Assembly: GCA_039995105.1 (NCBI GenBank)
Contig: CP146203.1
Location: 1,364,001-1,428,000, forward strand
DNA from: Jonesiaceae bacterium BS-20
GTDB lineage: Bacteria; Actinomycetota; Actinomycetes; Actinomycetales; Cellulomonadaceae
Direction: 5' to 3'
DNA: 64,000 nt
Made by a program: the position numbers and the translations under genes. The notes beneath the pieces are model-generated. The model saw nothing but the letters and a program-made list of their open reading frames with translations, was not told the origin of the DNA and ran no database searches. Shown one piece after another: positions 1-7,698 of the stretch. Position 1 is the stretch's first letter. Each line of letters begins with the position of its first letter.

Positions 1-1901
1 CCAAAGCCCTCGTAACGCCATTGGCTCGTAGCCATGTACCAGAACGCGGTTCCGGCCATGTGACGTGGTGGACGCTGCCAGTCTAGGGCAAAGGACATGT
101 GCTGCTGACCGGTTACGGGACGCGCCTTTTCTTGCCCTACGTAATGGGCCCATCCGCCACCGTTGACGCCCTGCGTACCGGCAAGCGTTAGGAGGGTGAT
201 GAACGTGCGGTAAATAGTGTCTGCGTGGTACCAGTGGTTGACGCCCGCGCCCATGATGATCATGGACTTCCCCTTGGTGACCTCGGCGTTGCGGGCAAAT
301 TCGCGCGCAATCCGGGCGCACTGCTCTGCGGGAACACCGGTGATGTCGGCCTGCCATGCGGGCGTTCCTACCGATTCGACGTCATCGTAACCGGTTGCCC
401 AATCCCCCGGCAGACCGTCGCGGCCCACGCCGTAGTTGGCCATGAGCAGGTCAAACACGGTGGTAACAAGTTTACCACCGACAACCATGGTGGGAACTCC
501 ACGGACCATGATCGAGCCCCCCTCGGTTGGGCCCTCGTCAAAGCGTGGCATGACAACCTCAGCTGTACCTGCGGCAATTCCCTTGTGGGTCACTCCGTAA
601 AGGGAAGCGATTGGATCATTGTCCTCGAGGTCAAGGTTCCAGCGTCCCTCACCCTCCTCTGTCCAGCGGTCTGCAAGGGTCCCGTTTGGCACCACGGCTT
701 GATCCGTCCGGGCATCTAGGAAAACAGGACGGAAATCATTGCGCTCCCCGGTGTTACCGCATACGTCAGCCGGGTCTAGGTCAGCTGCGGTCAAGAATTT
801 ACCCGAGCGGTATTTACCCGGTTGGTCCTCGACTTCTTCGAGCGTAATCAGGAACGGTGAGTCCGTGAACTGCTTGTTGTACGCATCGAAATATGGAACC
901 TGCCGTTCCTTGTAGAACTCGGTCAGCAGCACGTGGCCCATAGCAAAGGCAAGCGCGCCGTCAGTTCCCGGGGCTGGCGCAAGCCAGTCATCGGCAAATT
1001 TCACGTTGTCCGCGTAGTCCGGGCTTACCGCAACAATCTTGGTGCCCTTGTAGCGTGACTCGGTCATGAAGTGCGCGTCCGGAGTACGAGTGACCGGAAC
1101 GTTTGAACCCCACATGATGATGTAACTAGAGTTCCACCAGTCGCCGGATTCAGGAACATCCGTTTGGTCACCCCAAATCTGCGGGCTCGCCGGTGGCAGG
1201 TCCGCATACCAGTCATAGAAGCTTAAGAGTGTTCCACCGAGAAGCGACAAGAACCGTGTTCCGACACCAAAACTGGCCATGGACATGGCCGGGATTGGCG
1301 TAAATCCGACACACCGGTCCGGGCCGTAGTTCTTAGTGGTGTACACGTGGGCGGCGGCCATAATCTCAGTAGCCAGATCCCAGTCCGCCCGGACCAAACC
1401 ACCGGTTCCTCGAGCAGACTTGTACAGCGTGGCCTTGAGCGGGCTCTCAACGATCGAGGCCCAAGCCGCAACCGGGTCCCCCAACTCGCAGCGCGCCTCG
1501 AGGTACATGTCCAGCAGAACGCCACGAATGTACGGGTATTTCACACGTGAGGGTGAGTACGTGTACCAGGAGAAGGTCGCACCACGGGGGCACCCGCGTG
1601 GCTCATACTCGGGGCTGTCCGGGCCGGTGGTTGGATAATCCAACCCCTGGTGTTCCCAAGTAATCAACCCATCCTTAACGTAAACGTCCCAAGCGCACGA
1701 GCCGGTGCAGTTCACGCCGTGCGTAGATCTAACTACTTTGTCATGCGACCACCGGTCGCGGTAAAACTCATCCCAGTCTGATGGGTTAGTCTCAACGAAA
1801 GCGTGGGAATTATCAAACACTTCCGTGCCCGGAAAGAGACTCCGGGTGTTCAAAAGCTTCTTTGCTAATGGCGACAATTTTTCATGATCTTGCATTGTCA
1901 T
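1..1901 (-). CDS. narG: respiratory nitrate reductase alpha subunit NarG (3' part outside window)
   Basis: Catalytic molybdenum subunit of membrane-bound nitrate reductase, which reduces nitrate to nitrite with electrons from quinol passed through NarH and NarI. About 633 N-terminal codons are present; the gene runs off the left edge. The FeS ligand set is visible as His61, Cys65, Cys69 and Cys104, with the exact C-x3-C-x34-C spacing of NarG. Further on, the stretch DWWNSSYIIMWGSNVP contains the region of the Asp ligand to molybdenum. The start at 1901 is supported by AAAGGAG (1909-1915) seven bases upstream; a second in-frame ATG lies two codons later. narH, narJ and narI would be expected beyond the left edge. 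It is divergent from the regulator at 2059 and shares a 157-base promoter region with it. Confidence 0.96.
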   Translation of the reverse strand, partial: MTMQDHEKLSPLAKKLLNTRSLFPGTEVFDNSHAFVETNPSDWDEFYRDRWSHDKVVRSTHGVNCTGSCAWDVYVKDGLITWEHQGLDYPTTGPDSPEYEPRGCPRGATFSWYTYSPSRVKYPYIRGVLLDMYLEARCELGDPVAAWASIVESPLKATLYKSARGTGGLVRADWDLATEIMAAAHVYTTKNYGPDRCVGFTPIPAMSMASFGVGTRFLSLLGGTLLSFYDWYADLPPASPQIWGDQTDVPESGDWWNSSYIIMWGSNVPVTRTPDAHFMTESRYKGTKIVAVSPDYADNVKFADDWLAPAPGTDGALAFAMGHVLLTEFYKERQVPYFDAYNKQFTDSPFLITLEEVEDQPGKYRSGKFLTAADLDPADVCGNTGERNDFRPVFLDARTDQAVVPNGTLADRWTEEGEGRWNLDLEDNDPIASLYGVTHKGIAAGTAEVVMPRFDEGPTEGGSIMVRGVPTMVVGGKLVTTVFDLLMANYGVGRDGLPGDWATGYDDVESVGTPAWQADITGVPAEQCARIAREFARNAEVTKGKSMIIMGAGVNHWYHADTIYRTFITLLTLAGTQGVNGGGWAHYVGQEKARPVTGQQHMSFALDWQRPPRHMAGTAFWYMATSQWRYEGF

Positions 1902-2058
1902 TGCGATGCTCCTTTATACAAGGGGGCTGATATAGCGGAGATTTACCTAAAATAGCAGGCATACTAGGTCTTTAGACCCGGTAAGTTATGCGGAGTAAAG
2001 ATAGATTTAGTAATTAAAATGTTTTTATCGTAACTCCCGGAAATACAGGAGAAGAATC
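1902..2058. promoter_or_regulatory. narG / regulator divergent promoter region
   Basis: AT-rich 157-base gap between two divergent starts. It holds the ribosome binding sites of both genes and a perfect inverted repeat, GGTCT-TT-AGACC, at 1967-1978, roughly midway. The repeat is a candidate operator for the regulator encoded at 2059; that assignment is inference from position. Confidence 0.45.
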
Positions 2059-2910
2059 ATGGCTCGAATGCAGTGGACTCCCGCCTTCGATGGGACGACG
2101 GGACGCAGTGAACACGGTGGTCGCCGCACACACGTCATCCAACTTTTGCGCGATAGCAGGGAACCGCTTTCGGTTGCGGATGTTGCCGAAAAAGTAGGTA
2201 TACATATTAATACGGCCAGATTTCACCTGGAATCTTTGGTCGATGCTGGTCTGGCTGACCGCGCGGCGCAATTGCGCACAACCCCCGGTCGCCCCAAGGT
2301 CTTGTACGTAGGCACGTTGCCAAACCAAACCCATGAACGCGCTCAGGCGTACCGGCTGCTCGCTGACGCGCTCACCACCGCGGTGGCCCATAACCTGCCC
2401 AACGCCACCCAGATGATGTACGAGCTGGGAGTCACCTGGGGGAAGTTCTTGACCGATCCACCCGTTGACGGTGTCGAGCTGTCCGAGGACCAAATTATGA
2501 CGCAACTTATGGCCAAGCTCGATGCGCTGTGGTTTGCTCCGGAACTTGCGCCCATTCAAACCGCAACGGATCCGCAACTGCCGATCGTTGCAATCAGCAG
2601 TCAAGGCAAGATCGAGGCCGGCAACCTGCCCGCGCCGCATCCGGGTGTTTTGAGTACCCGTGAGGTCATGATCATGCATAACTGCCCTTTCCAAACCGCG
2701 GCTAATCGCTCTCCGGAAGTCGTTTGTGCGTTGCATGCTGGTCTGATCAACGGAACCTTGTCCGAGCTCGGTTCCAACCGCCGCACGCTGCAGGTCACGC
2801 CCATGGTTGGGGATCATCATTGTGCAGCTCCGATCAGTGAGGTCGATGTTGAGCGATGGGAAGAAACTACCGCCGCTCTTGACATGGATTGGATGGAACA
2901 AAAGTCCTAG
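2059..2910 (+). CDS. winged-helix transcriptional regulator with cysteine cluster (SufR/ArnR-like)
   Basis: 283-residue regulator. A winged helix-turn-helix occupies roughly residues 22-90 (AEKVGIHINTARFHLESLVDAG is the recognition region). The C-terminal half has Cys209, Cys223 and Cys255 in the contexts HNCPF, EVVCALH and DHHC, with spacing like that of FeS-cluster regulators of the SufR type. AGGAGA lies just upstream of the ATG. It sits between narK and narG on the opposite strand, so control of nitrate respiration by an oxygen- or NO-sensitive cluster is the natural inference; ArnR of Corynebacterium glutamicum plays such a role on narKGHJI. The sequence alone does not prove an FeS cluster or the target genes. 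It is followed by a strong terminator. Confidence 0.8.
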   Translation: MARMQWTPAFDGTTGRSEHGGRRTHVIQLLRDSREPLSVADVAEKVGIHINTARFHLESLVDAGLADRAAQLRTTPGRPKVLYVGTLPNQTHERAQAYRLLADALTTAVAHNLPNATQMMYELGVTWGKFLTDPPVDGVELSEDQIMTQLMAKLDALWFAPELAPIQTATDPQLPIVAISSQGKIEAGNLPAPHPGVLSTREVMIMHNCPFQTAANRSPEVVCALHAGLINGTLSELGSNRRTLQVTPMVGDHHCAAPISEVDVERWEETTAALDMDWMEQKS

Positions 2911-2941
2911 CGGTGCGACTCAGAAGTTACTCATCAACTAC

Positions 2942-2986
2942 GGCTGCTTCGGTAAGGGGGAAATCCCCACCGAAGCAGCCTTTTTG
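2942..2986 (+). terminator. rho-independent terminator after the regulator
   Basis: A perfect 12-bp stem, GGCTGCTTCGGT (2942-2953) with ACCGAAGCAGCC (2969-2980), a 15-base loop and then TTTTT. It lies between the convergent regulator and narK genes. Confidence 0.9.
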
Positions 2987-2995
2987 TTCGATTGA

Positions 2996-4330
2996 CTAGC
3001 TCTTAGCTTCCGCATTTGGCTTAGCGTAGAAGTGCCAAGCCACGGCGGCGCAAGCAAGTGCGTAGACCATGACAAAGATGAATACGCTTAACACAGTGGC
3101 GTAGTTGAAAGCCATTGAGAAGATGAACGGGCCAAAGGCAGCGATGGCCGCGGTCCACCCGATCACTCCGCCGGCTTGACGAGCGGGGAAGATCGTAGGC
3201 ATCTGCTTGAAGGTGGAGGCGTTTCCAATGCCGGCGAAGAAGAAGATCATGAGCATTCCGGTCATGAAGATCCCCAGGCTTGGACCATCCGCGCCGGCAC
3301 TGACCTGGCCATAGATGACACCCCCCGCTGACAGTGCCATACCGATCCCGGCAACGACCGTCCAGATACCGCCGCCGAACTTGTCGCACAGTGGGCCCCA
3401 GCTCATGCGGACTAGCGATCCTACAAGCGCACCAAGGAAGACCCACTTGAGGTACTCGGGACCAAATTGAGATTTCAGGAGCATTCCAAAAGTACCTGCT
3501 AGCCCGGAGAAGATTCCGAATGTGAGCATGTACTGCATGGTCATCAACCAGGTGTGCTTGTTTGAGAAAATATCAAACTGCTGCTTGAGGTTAACGTTCA
3601 TTGGCACGGACTTGATCAAAGTCCATGCCAGGATTGCACCAACGATCGCGAATGGAATGAAGATCAGACCGGGGTTGTGCAGCCACACTTCCTTTTGTAC
3701 GCCTTCAGATACCGTAATCTGTCCGGCAATACCAAACATCGAGAACCCGATTGCCCAAGGGACAACGAATTGCACTACGGAAACACCGAAGTTACCAATG
3801 CCCGCCTGCAAACCAAGCGCGGTTCCTTGCTTGGACTTGGGGAAGAAGTACGAGGTTGACGGCATGTAGCCGGAGAACACTCCACCGCCGAGACCAGCAG
3901 CTAGTGCAAGAGCCACCAACAACCCGTAGGAGGGTTGCGTTGGCAGTGTCACAACCCATGCCCATCCAACAAACGGAATGAGCATAAGCAGCGTCGACAA
4001 GGTCAACATCTTGCGTGAGCCGATCATGGGCGGCAGTGTCATCCAAACCAGCCGCAATGCACCACCGGTCAGGCCCGGCATGGCCAACAGCCAGTACGAC
4101 TGGCTTTCGGACAGGTCCCATCCGGTTAAGGTTCCCAACGTTGGGATAAGGGCTCCGGGAAGGTACCAAATTACGAAAGCTAGGACGAGGTTGAACGTGG
4201 TTACCCATAGGGTTGTCCAGGCTACCTTTGAGTCCCAGCGGTCTTCATTGTTGGGATCCCAATTAATAAGATCCTTGCGCGCATCCGTGCTCACCGTAAT
4301 GACGGTGGGGGCACTTTGAGCTGCAGCCAT
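2996..4330 (-). CDS. narK: NarK-type nitrate/nitrite transporter (MFS)
   Basis: 444-residue major facilitator with about 12 membrane segments, importing nitrate and/or exporting nitrite for the nitrate reductase next door. Two glycine-rich nitrate-signature stretches are visible (GLQAGIGNFGVSVVQ and FFAGIGNASTFKQMP), and arginines stand at the substrate positions in GALRLVWMTLPP and GSLVRMSWGP. The start at 4330 (MAAAQSAPTV) is chosen because GGAGC is four bases upstream; the frame stays open 13 codons further up, without support. A hydrophilic N-terminus of about 35 residues precedes the first helix. The gene order narK - regulator (opposite strand) - narG differs from the plain narKGHJI operon of corynebacteria. 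Confidence 0.93.
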   Translation of the reverse strand: MAAAQSAPTVITVSTDARKDLINWDPNNEDRWDSKVAWTTLWVTTFNLVLAFVIWYLPGALIPTLGTLTGWDLSESQSYWLLAMPGLTGGALRLVWMTLPPMIGSRKMLTLSTLLMLIPFVGWAWVVTLPTQPSYGLLVALALAAGLGGGVFSGYMPSTSYFFPKSKQGTALGLQAGIGNFGVSVVQFVVPWAIGFSMFGIAGQITVSEGVQKEVWLHNPGLIFIPFAIVGAILAWTLIKSVPMNVNLKQQFDIFSNKHTWLMTMQYMLTFGIFSGLAGTFGMLLKSQFGPEYLKWVFLGALVGSLVRMSWGPLCDKFGGGIWTVVAGIGMALSAGGVIYGQVSAGADGPSLGIFMTGMLMIFFFAGIGNASTFKQMPTIFPARQAGGVIGWTAAIAAFGPFIFSMAFNYATVLSVFIFVMVYALACAAVAWHFYAKPNAEAKS

Positions 4331-4681
4331 GGTTGCTCCGTGTGGTTTGTCTAAGCCAGTTGGAAGCAACTGGCAGCATCATCTGATACCCACACGCTAT
4401 TGAGGACAATCTCTATTTTGCTGAGCCTTAGGTCCCAATTTTGGATCCGACGAATGGCTTGGTTTCCGCGGAATCTAGCGGATTGCGCACCCAAATGGAA
4501 TTGAAATGTTGAAATCAATTCCGCAACATCGCCGTGACGTTTAGATCGGCGGCAATTGCGCTCTTTCACTGTGAGCGAACCGAATTGAGGCATCGTATTT
4601 TTATTTTTACTGATGATCCCGAGCGCCGGCGGTGAGCGTCTGAAGCCACTAGTTTTTCTCTAATTAACCGCGTGTCGTTTG
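4331..4681. other. 350-base gap, narK upstream region
   Basis: Lies between the narK start and the coaE stop; both genes run leftward, so it should carry the narK promoter. An interrupted inverted repeat AATTGA-N10-TCAATT lies near 4498-4520; its spacing does not fit the FNR consensus. An 80-codon ORF on the minus strand (4351-4593) has no recognisable domain or ribosome binding site. I see no RNA gene. Confidence 0.4.
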
Positions 4682-5302
4682 TTACATTTGCCGATCAATG
4701 GTGAGTTTTTCTCGTATCCGAGTTACCAGATCATCTATTTGAGAATTCAAATCCGAAATAGAACCGGCACCGTCAATCAGCACGGTAGCCAACTTACGGC
4801 GTTCTTCATCGGTTGTTTGGGCAGCAATCCTGCGTTGCGCTTCCGCGGGGTCCAAACCGCGACCGGAGACAAGCCGGTCCAAACGCACCGTCTCGGGTGC
4901 CCCGACCACGACGAGCTCATCAAAATCTTGTGCCTGTCCGGTTTCGATGAGTAAGGGAATATCGTGGACCACTATTGCGTTATTACCTGTGGTGACAATT
5001 TTCTGCTCAGCTGCGGTTGACAGTGCATAGATCTCCGGGTGCAATATTGCATTGAGCTTTTCGAGCTGTTTGGGATTTCCAAAAACCTGACTACCTAGAC
5101 GCGGCCTATCTAACTCCCCCGCCTCGGTTAGCATGTCCGGTCCAAACACCTGAACAATCCGCCGTAAACCAGCCGAACCCGGAGCCACGGCCGCGCGAGC
5201 CAGTTGATCGTGATCGATGACCGTTATACCCAAAGCTTGAAATCTGTGCGACGCAGCAGACTTACCTGCAGCAATACCACCGGTTAACCCAATTCTGAAC
5301 AT
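4682..5302 (-). CDS. coaE: dephospho-CoA kinase
   Basis: 206-residue kinase for the last step of coenzyme A synthesis, phosphorylating the ribose 3'-OH of dephospho-CoA. The protein opens with the P-loop in RIGLTGGIAAGKSAAS, followed by the conserved DHDQLAR acidic segment and an HPEIYA region as in CoaE. The start at 5302 puts the P-loop seven residues in, as usual for the family. The frame continues 16 codons upstream with two other ATGs and no good ribosome binding site. In many actinobacteria coaE directly follows rpsA; here a divergent ABC exporter lies between them. Confidence 0.93.
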   Translation of the reverse strand: MFRIGLTGGIAAGKSAASHRFQALGITVIDHDQLARAAVAPGSAGLRRIVQVFGPDMLTEAGELDRPRLGSQVFGNPKQLEKLNAILHPEIYALSTAAEQKIVTTGNNAIVVHDIPLLIETGQAQDFDELVVVGAPETVRLDRLVSGRGLDPAEAQRRIAAQTTDEERRKLATVLIDGAGSISDLNSQIDDLVTRIREKLTIDRQM

Positions 5303-5428
5303 AAACTCAATAGTGCTACGCATCTTGCCCACAGCACAGGACAAAACCACTGGTTTTCCTGATTCGCAGGGGTGGTTTTCCCCATAGGGGTCAGCCGCGC
5401 AGGCAATGCACTTCGAAAGGTTGGCTCA

Positions 5429-7339
5429 ATGTCAATGCACCGTGGCCCTGGCGGCCCAGGCGGTAACATGCGAACGTTCCAACAGGATAAGACTGTTAAG
5501 GAACACCAGTTAGCTAGCGGAACCATGAAACGTATTCTTGGTTTTGCAAAGCCCTACCGCAAACAGCTCATTATTTTTCTGATTTTTATTGCTTTAGGGG
5601 CCGCGGTGAGCGCGATCAATCCCCTGATCTACCGGGCAATCATTGACAAGGGAATCGGTGAAAAGGACTCCGCCCTCGTCATTCGGCTTGCCATTTTGGT
5701 CGCCACCCTCGCCATCATCTCCGCCCTGCTAAGCGTGGCGGAGCGAGTATTTTCCGCACGAATTGGTGAAGGTCTGATTTTTGACCTACGGACAGAAGTC
5801 TTTGACCACGTACAGAAAATGCCAATCGCGTTCTTTGCACGTACCAAGACCGGCGCCCTCGTGCAACGTTTGAACGGCGACGTCCTGGGCGCACAACAAG
5901 CCTTCACATCAACACTGGCCGGCGTCGTTTCGAACCTCCTGACGGTCTTATTCGTACTGATCGCCATGTTCTCCATGTCCTGGCAGCTGACCCTGCTGTC
6001 CTTGGTCTTGCTACCCGCCTTTATCTTCCCCGCCAGGTGGATGGGCCCACGTTTGGCAAAGCTGACTAAGGAAAGCTACACGCTGTCCGGGGACGCCGCC
6101 CAGATTATGCAGGAACGCTTCAACGTCTCAGGTGCTCACCTGTCCAAGACTTATGGCCGCCCCGAAGACGAGTCGCAGACGTTTGCTGACCAGGCAGACC
6201 GGGTAGCAAAGATCGGCGTGAAAACCGCCATGTACCAGACTATCTTCCGTCTCAGCCTGACCACCATGGCCGCCCTTGCAGTTGCTGCGGTCTACGGTTT
6301 TGGTGGCCTTCAGGCAATCTCCGGACAGATCTCCGTTGGTGTCGTGGTTGCGCTGACCGCTTATCTCAGCCAGCTGTACTCTCCCCTCATAGCACTATCT
6401 AACGTGCAAGTGACGGTCATGACCGCCCTGGTCAGTTTTGAACGTGTGCTCGAAGTCCTTGATCTCGAACCCACCATCAAGGATACGGCGGACCCAACCG
6501 ACCTCAGCGAACAAGTCCAAGCCAAGGGTGCATCTCTTACATTTGACCACGTCACGTTCCGCTACCCCACCGCAGCGGAGGTTTCTCTGGCCTCCCTCGA
6601 GAGCGTTGCTCTCCTCCAGAACGACTCCGCGGTAGACACCCTCAAGGACCTGACATTCGATGTTCCTGCCGGCTCCATGGTGGCTCTTGTTGGCCCCTCT
6701 GGCGCAGGAAAGACAACTATCTCGCACCTGATCACGCGCATGTATGACCCAACAATCGGGTCGGTCAAGATTGCCGGGGTTGATCTGACACAGGCATCGG
6801 CTCAGTCCATCCGGGACACGGTCGGTGTGGTCACGCAGGACTCCCATATGTTCCACGATTCGATCGGGGCAAACCTTCGGTACGCTCGCCCCGAGGCGAC
6901 TGACCTTGAAGTCGAGCAGGCATTGCGACGCGCTCACATCTGGGAACTTATCTCTTCCTTGCCATCGGGCCTCGACACCGTCATTGGTGACCGCGGCTAC
7001 CGGCTCTCCGGAGGGGAACGCCAGCGCTTGGCTATTGCTCGCCTCCTGCTGAAGTCGCCACAGATTGTGGTCTTGGATGAGGCCACCGCGCACCTTGACT
7101 CCGAGTCCGAGGCTGCGGTTGGGCTGGCGCTCAATGAGGCGCTCAAGGACCGCACAGCCGTGGTGATCGCACACCGCCTGTCAACCATTAGAGACGCGGA
7201 CATTATTATCGTGGTCGAGGATGGACAGGTCCGTGAGCAAGGTAGCCATAGCGAGCTGTTGGCAGCCGGCGGTCTATACACCGACCTGTACCGCACGCAG
7301 TTTGCCGATCAAGAGGATAGCAATTCTGCCGTGCTATAA
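5429..7339 (+). CDS. ABC exporter, fused membrane and ATPase domains
   Basis: 636-residue type IV half-transporter: a membrane domain with about six helices (roughly residues 35-320) followed by an ATPase domain (about 385-620). All catalytic elements are canonical: Walker A GPSGAGKTT, signature LSGGERQR, Walker B IVVLDEATAHLD and H-loop IAHRLST, so it could work as a homodimer. There is a short non-conserved insert between the start of the ATPase domain and Walker A. The start at 5429 has GAAAGG eight bases upstream, and the N-terminus is Gly/Pro-rich. Substrate unknown; lipids or drugs are typical for the family. It stands alone between coaE and rpsA with its own terminator. Confidence 0.9.
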   Translation: MSMHRGPGGPGGNMRTFQQDKTVKEHQLASGTMKRILGFAKPYRKQLIIFLIFIALGAAVSAINPLIYRAIIDKGIGEKDSALVIRLAILVATLAIISALLSVAERVFSARIGEGLIFDLRTEVFDHVQKMPIAFFARTKTGALVQRLNGDVLGAQQAFTSTLAGVVSNLLTVLFVLIAMFSMSWQLTLLSLVLLPAFIFPARWMGPRLAKLTKESYTLSGDAAQIMQERFNVSGAHLSKTYGRPEDESQTFADQADRVAKIGVKTAMYQTIFRLSLTTMAALAVAAVYGFGGLQAISGQISVGVVVALTAYLSQLYSPLIALSNVQVTVMTALVSFERVLEVLDLEPTIKDTADPTDLSEQVQAKGASLTFDHVTFRYPTAAEVSLASLESVALLQNDSAVDTLKDLTFDVPAGSMVALVGPSGAGKTTISHLITRMYDPTIGSVKIAGVDLTQASAQSIRDTVGVVTQDSHMFHDSIGANLRYARPEATDLEVEQALRRAHIWELISSLPSGLDTVIGDRGYRLSGGERQRLAIARLLLKSPQIVVLDEATAHLDSESEAAVGLALNEALKDRTAVVIAHRLSTIRDADIIIVVEDGQVREQGSHSELLAAGGLYTDLYRTQFADQEDSNSAVL

Positions 7340-7429
7340 CCACATTGTCAGTGCCCTCGCGCGACCGAGGCCCCTCCTGCAGCTCCCCTAGCTTGATGGA
7401 GCACAGGGCGTAGGTTGCGCCAATGCGAA

Positions 7430-7461
7430 ATGCCCTTCCAGCTTGCTGGAGGGGCATTTTT
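7430..7461 (+). terminator. rho-independent terminator of the ABC exporter
   Basis: A 12-bp stem ATGCCCTTCCAG (7430-7441) with CTGGAGGGGCAT (7446-7457, one G-T pair), loop CTTG, then a run of T. Confidence 0.9.
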
Positions 7462-7544
7462 CGATGCCTAGCAGCGCGCGCATGGACCTTACGGGCCCGC
7501 TTGAGTGTCCTGGCATGGACTCCTCGCGTGAGCAGTTAGCACCT

Positions 7545-7565
7545 AGCTCCCAGCTCCCAGCTCCC
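7545..7565. repeat. three tandem copies of a 7-base unit
   Basis: AGCTCCC is repeated three times without gaps in the untranslated stretch between the ABC exporter and rpsA. The rest of 7462-7624 shows no gene. Confidence 0.8.
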
Positions 7566-7624
7566 AGCACGAGCATGGCCGCTTACCTTACTTACCCTGA
7601 GGTCGAGCACAGGTCCGTAGACGC

Positions 7625-7666
7625 ATGTAGGGCCGGTTCCCACCAAAGTGGTAACCGGCCCTACAT
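7625..7666. terminator. long hairpin between convergent ABC exporter and rpsA
   Basis: A 14-bp perfect stem ATGTAGGGCCGGTT / AACCGGCCCTACAT (7625-7638, 7653-7666) encloses a smaller CCAC-CAAA-GTGG stem. GTTTTCG follows on the plus side. On the rpsA (minus) side no T run follows, so it may act as a bidirectional or 3'-end-stabilising hairpin. Confidence 0.65.
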
Positions 7667-7698
7667 GTTTTCGCTTAAGAAACTACGATCTTGTTAGA

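Noticed and set aside
225-719. 164-codon plus-strand ORF at the left edge
   Set aside because: It is antisense to narG, whose frame has clear catalytic motifs and is continuous.
2014-2901. 295-codon minus-strand ORF over the regulator gene
   Set aside because: The plus-strand frame has a winged helix, cysteine motif and ribosome binding site; the antisense translation has no motif.
4498-4520. FNR/CRP site upstream of narK
   Set aside because: The arms AATTGA/TCAATT are ten bases apart, which does not match the FNR or CRP spacing.
4351-4593. 80-codon minus-strand ORF upstream of narK
   Set aside because: No ribosome binding site or recognisable motif; the interval is better explained as the narK promoter region.
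6395-7174. 259-codon minus-strand ORF
   Set aside because: Shadow of the ABC ATPase domain at 5429-7339.
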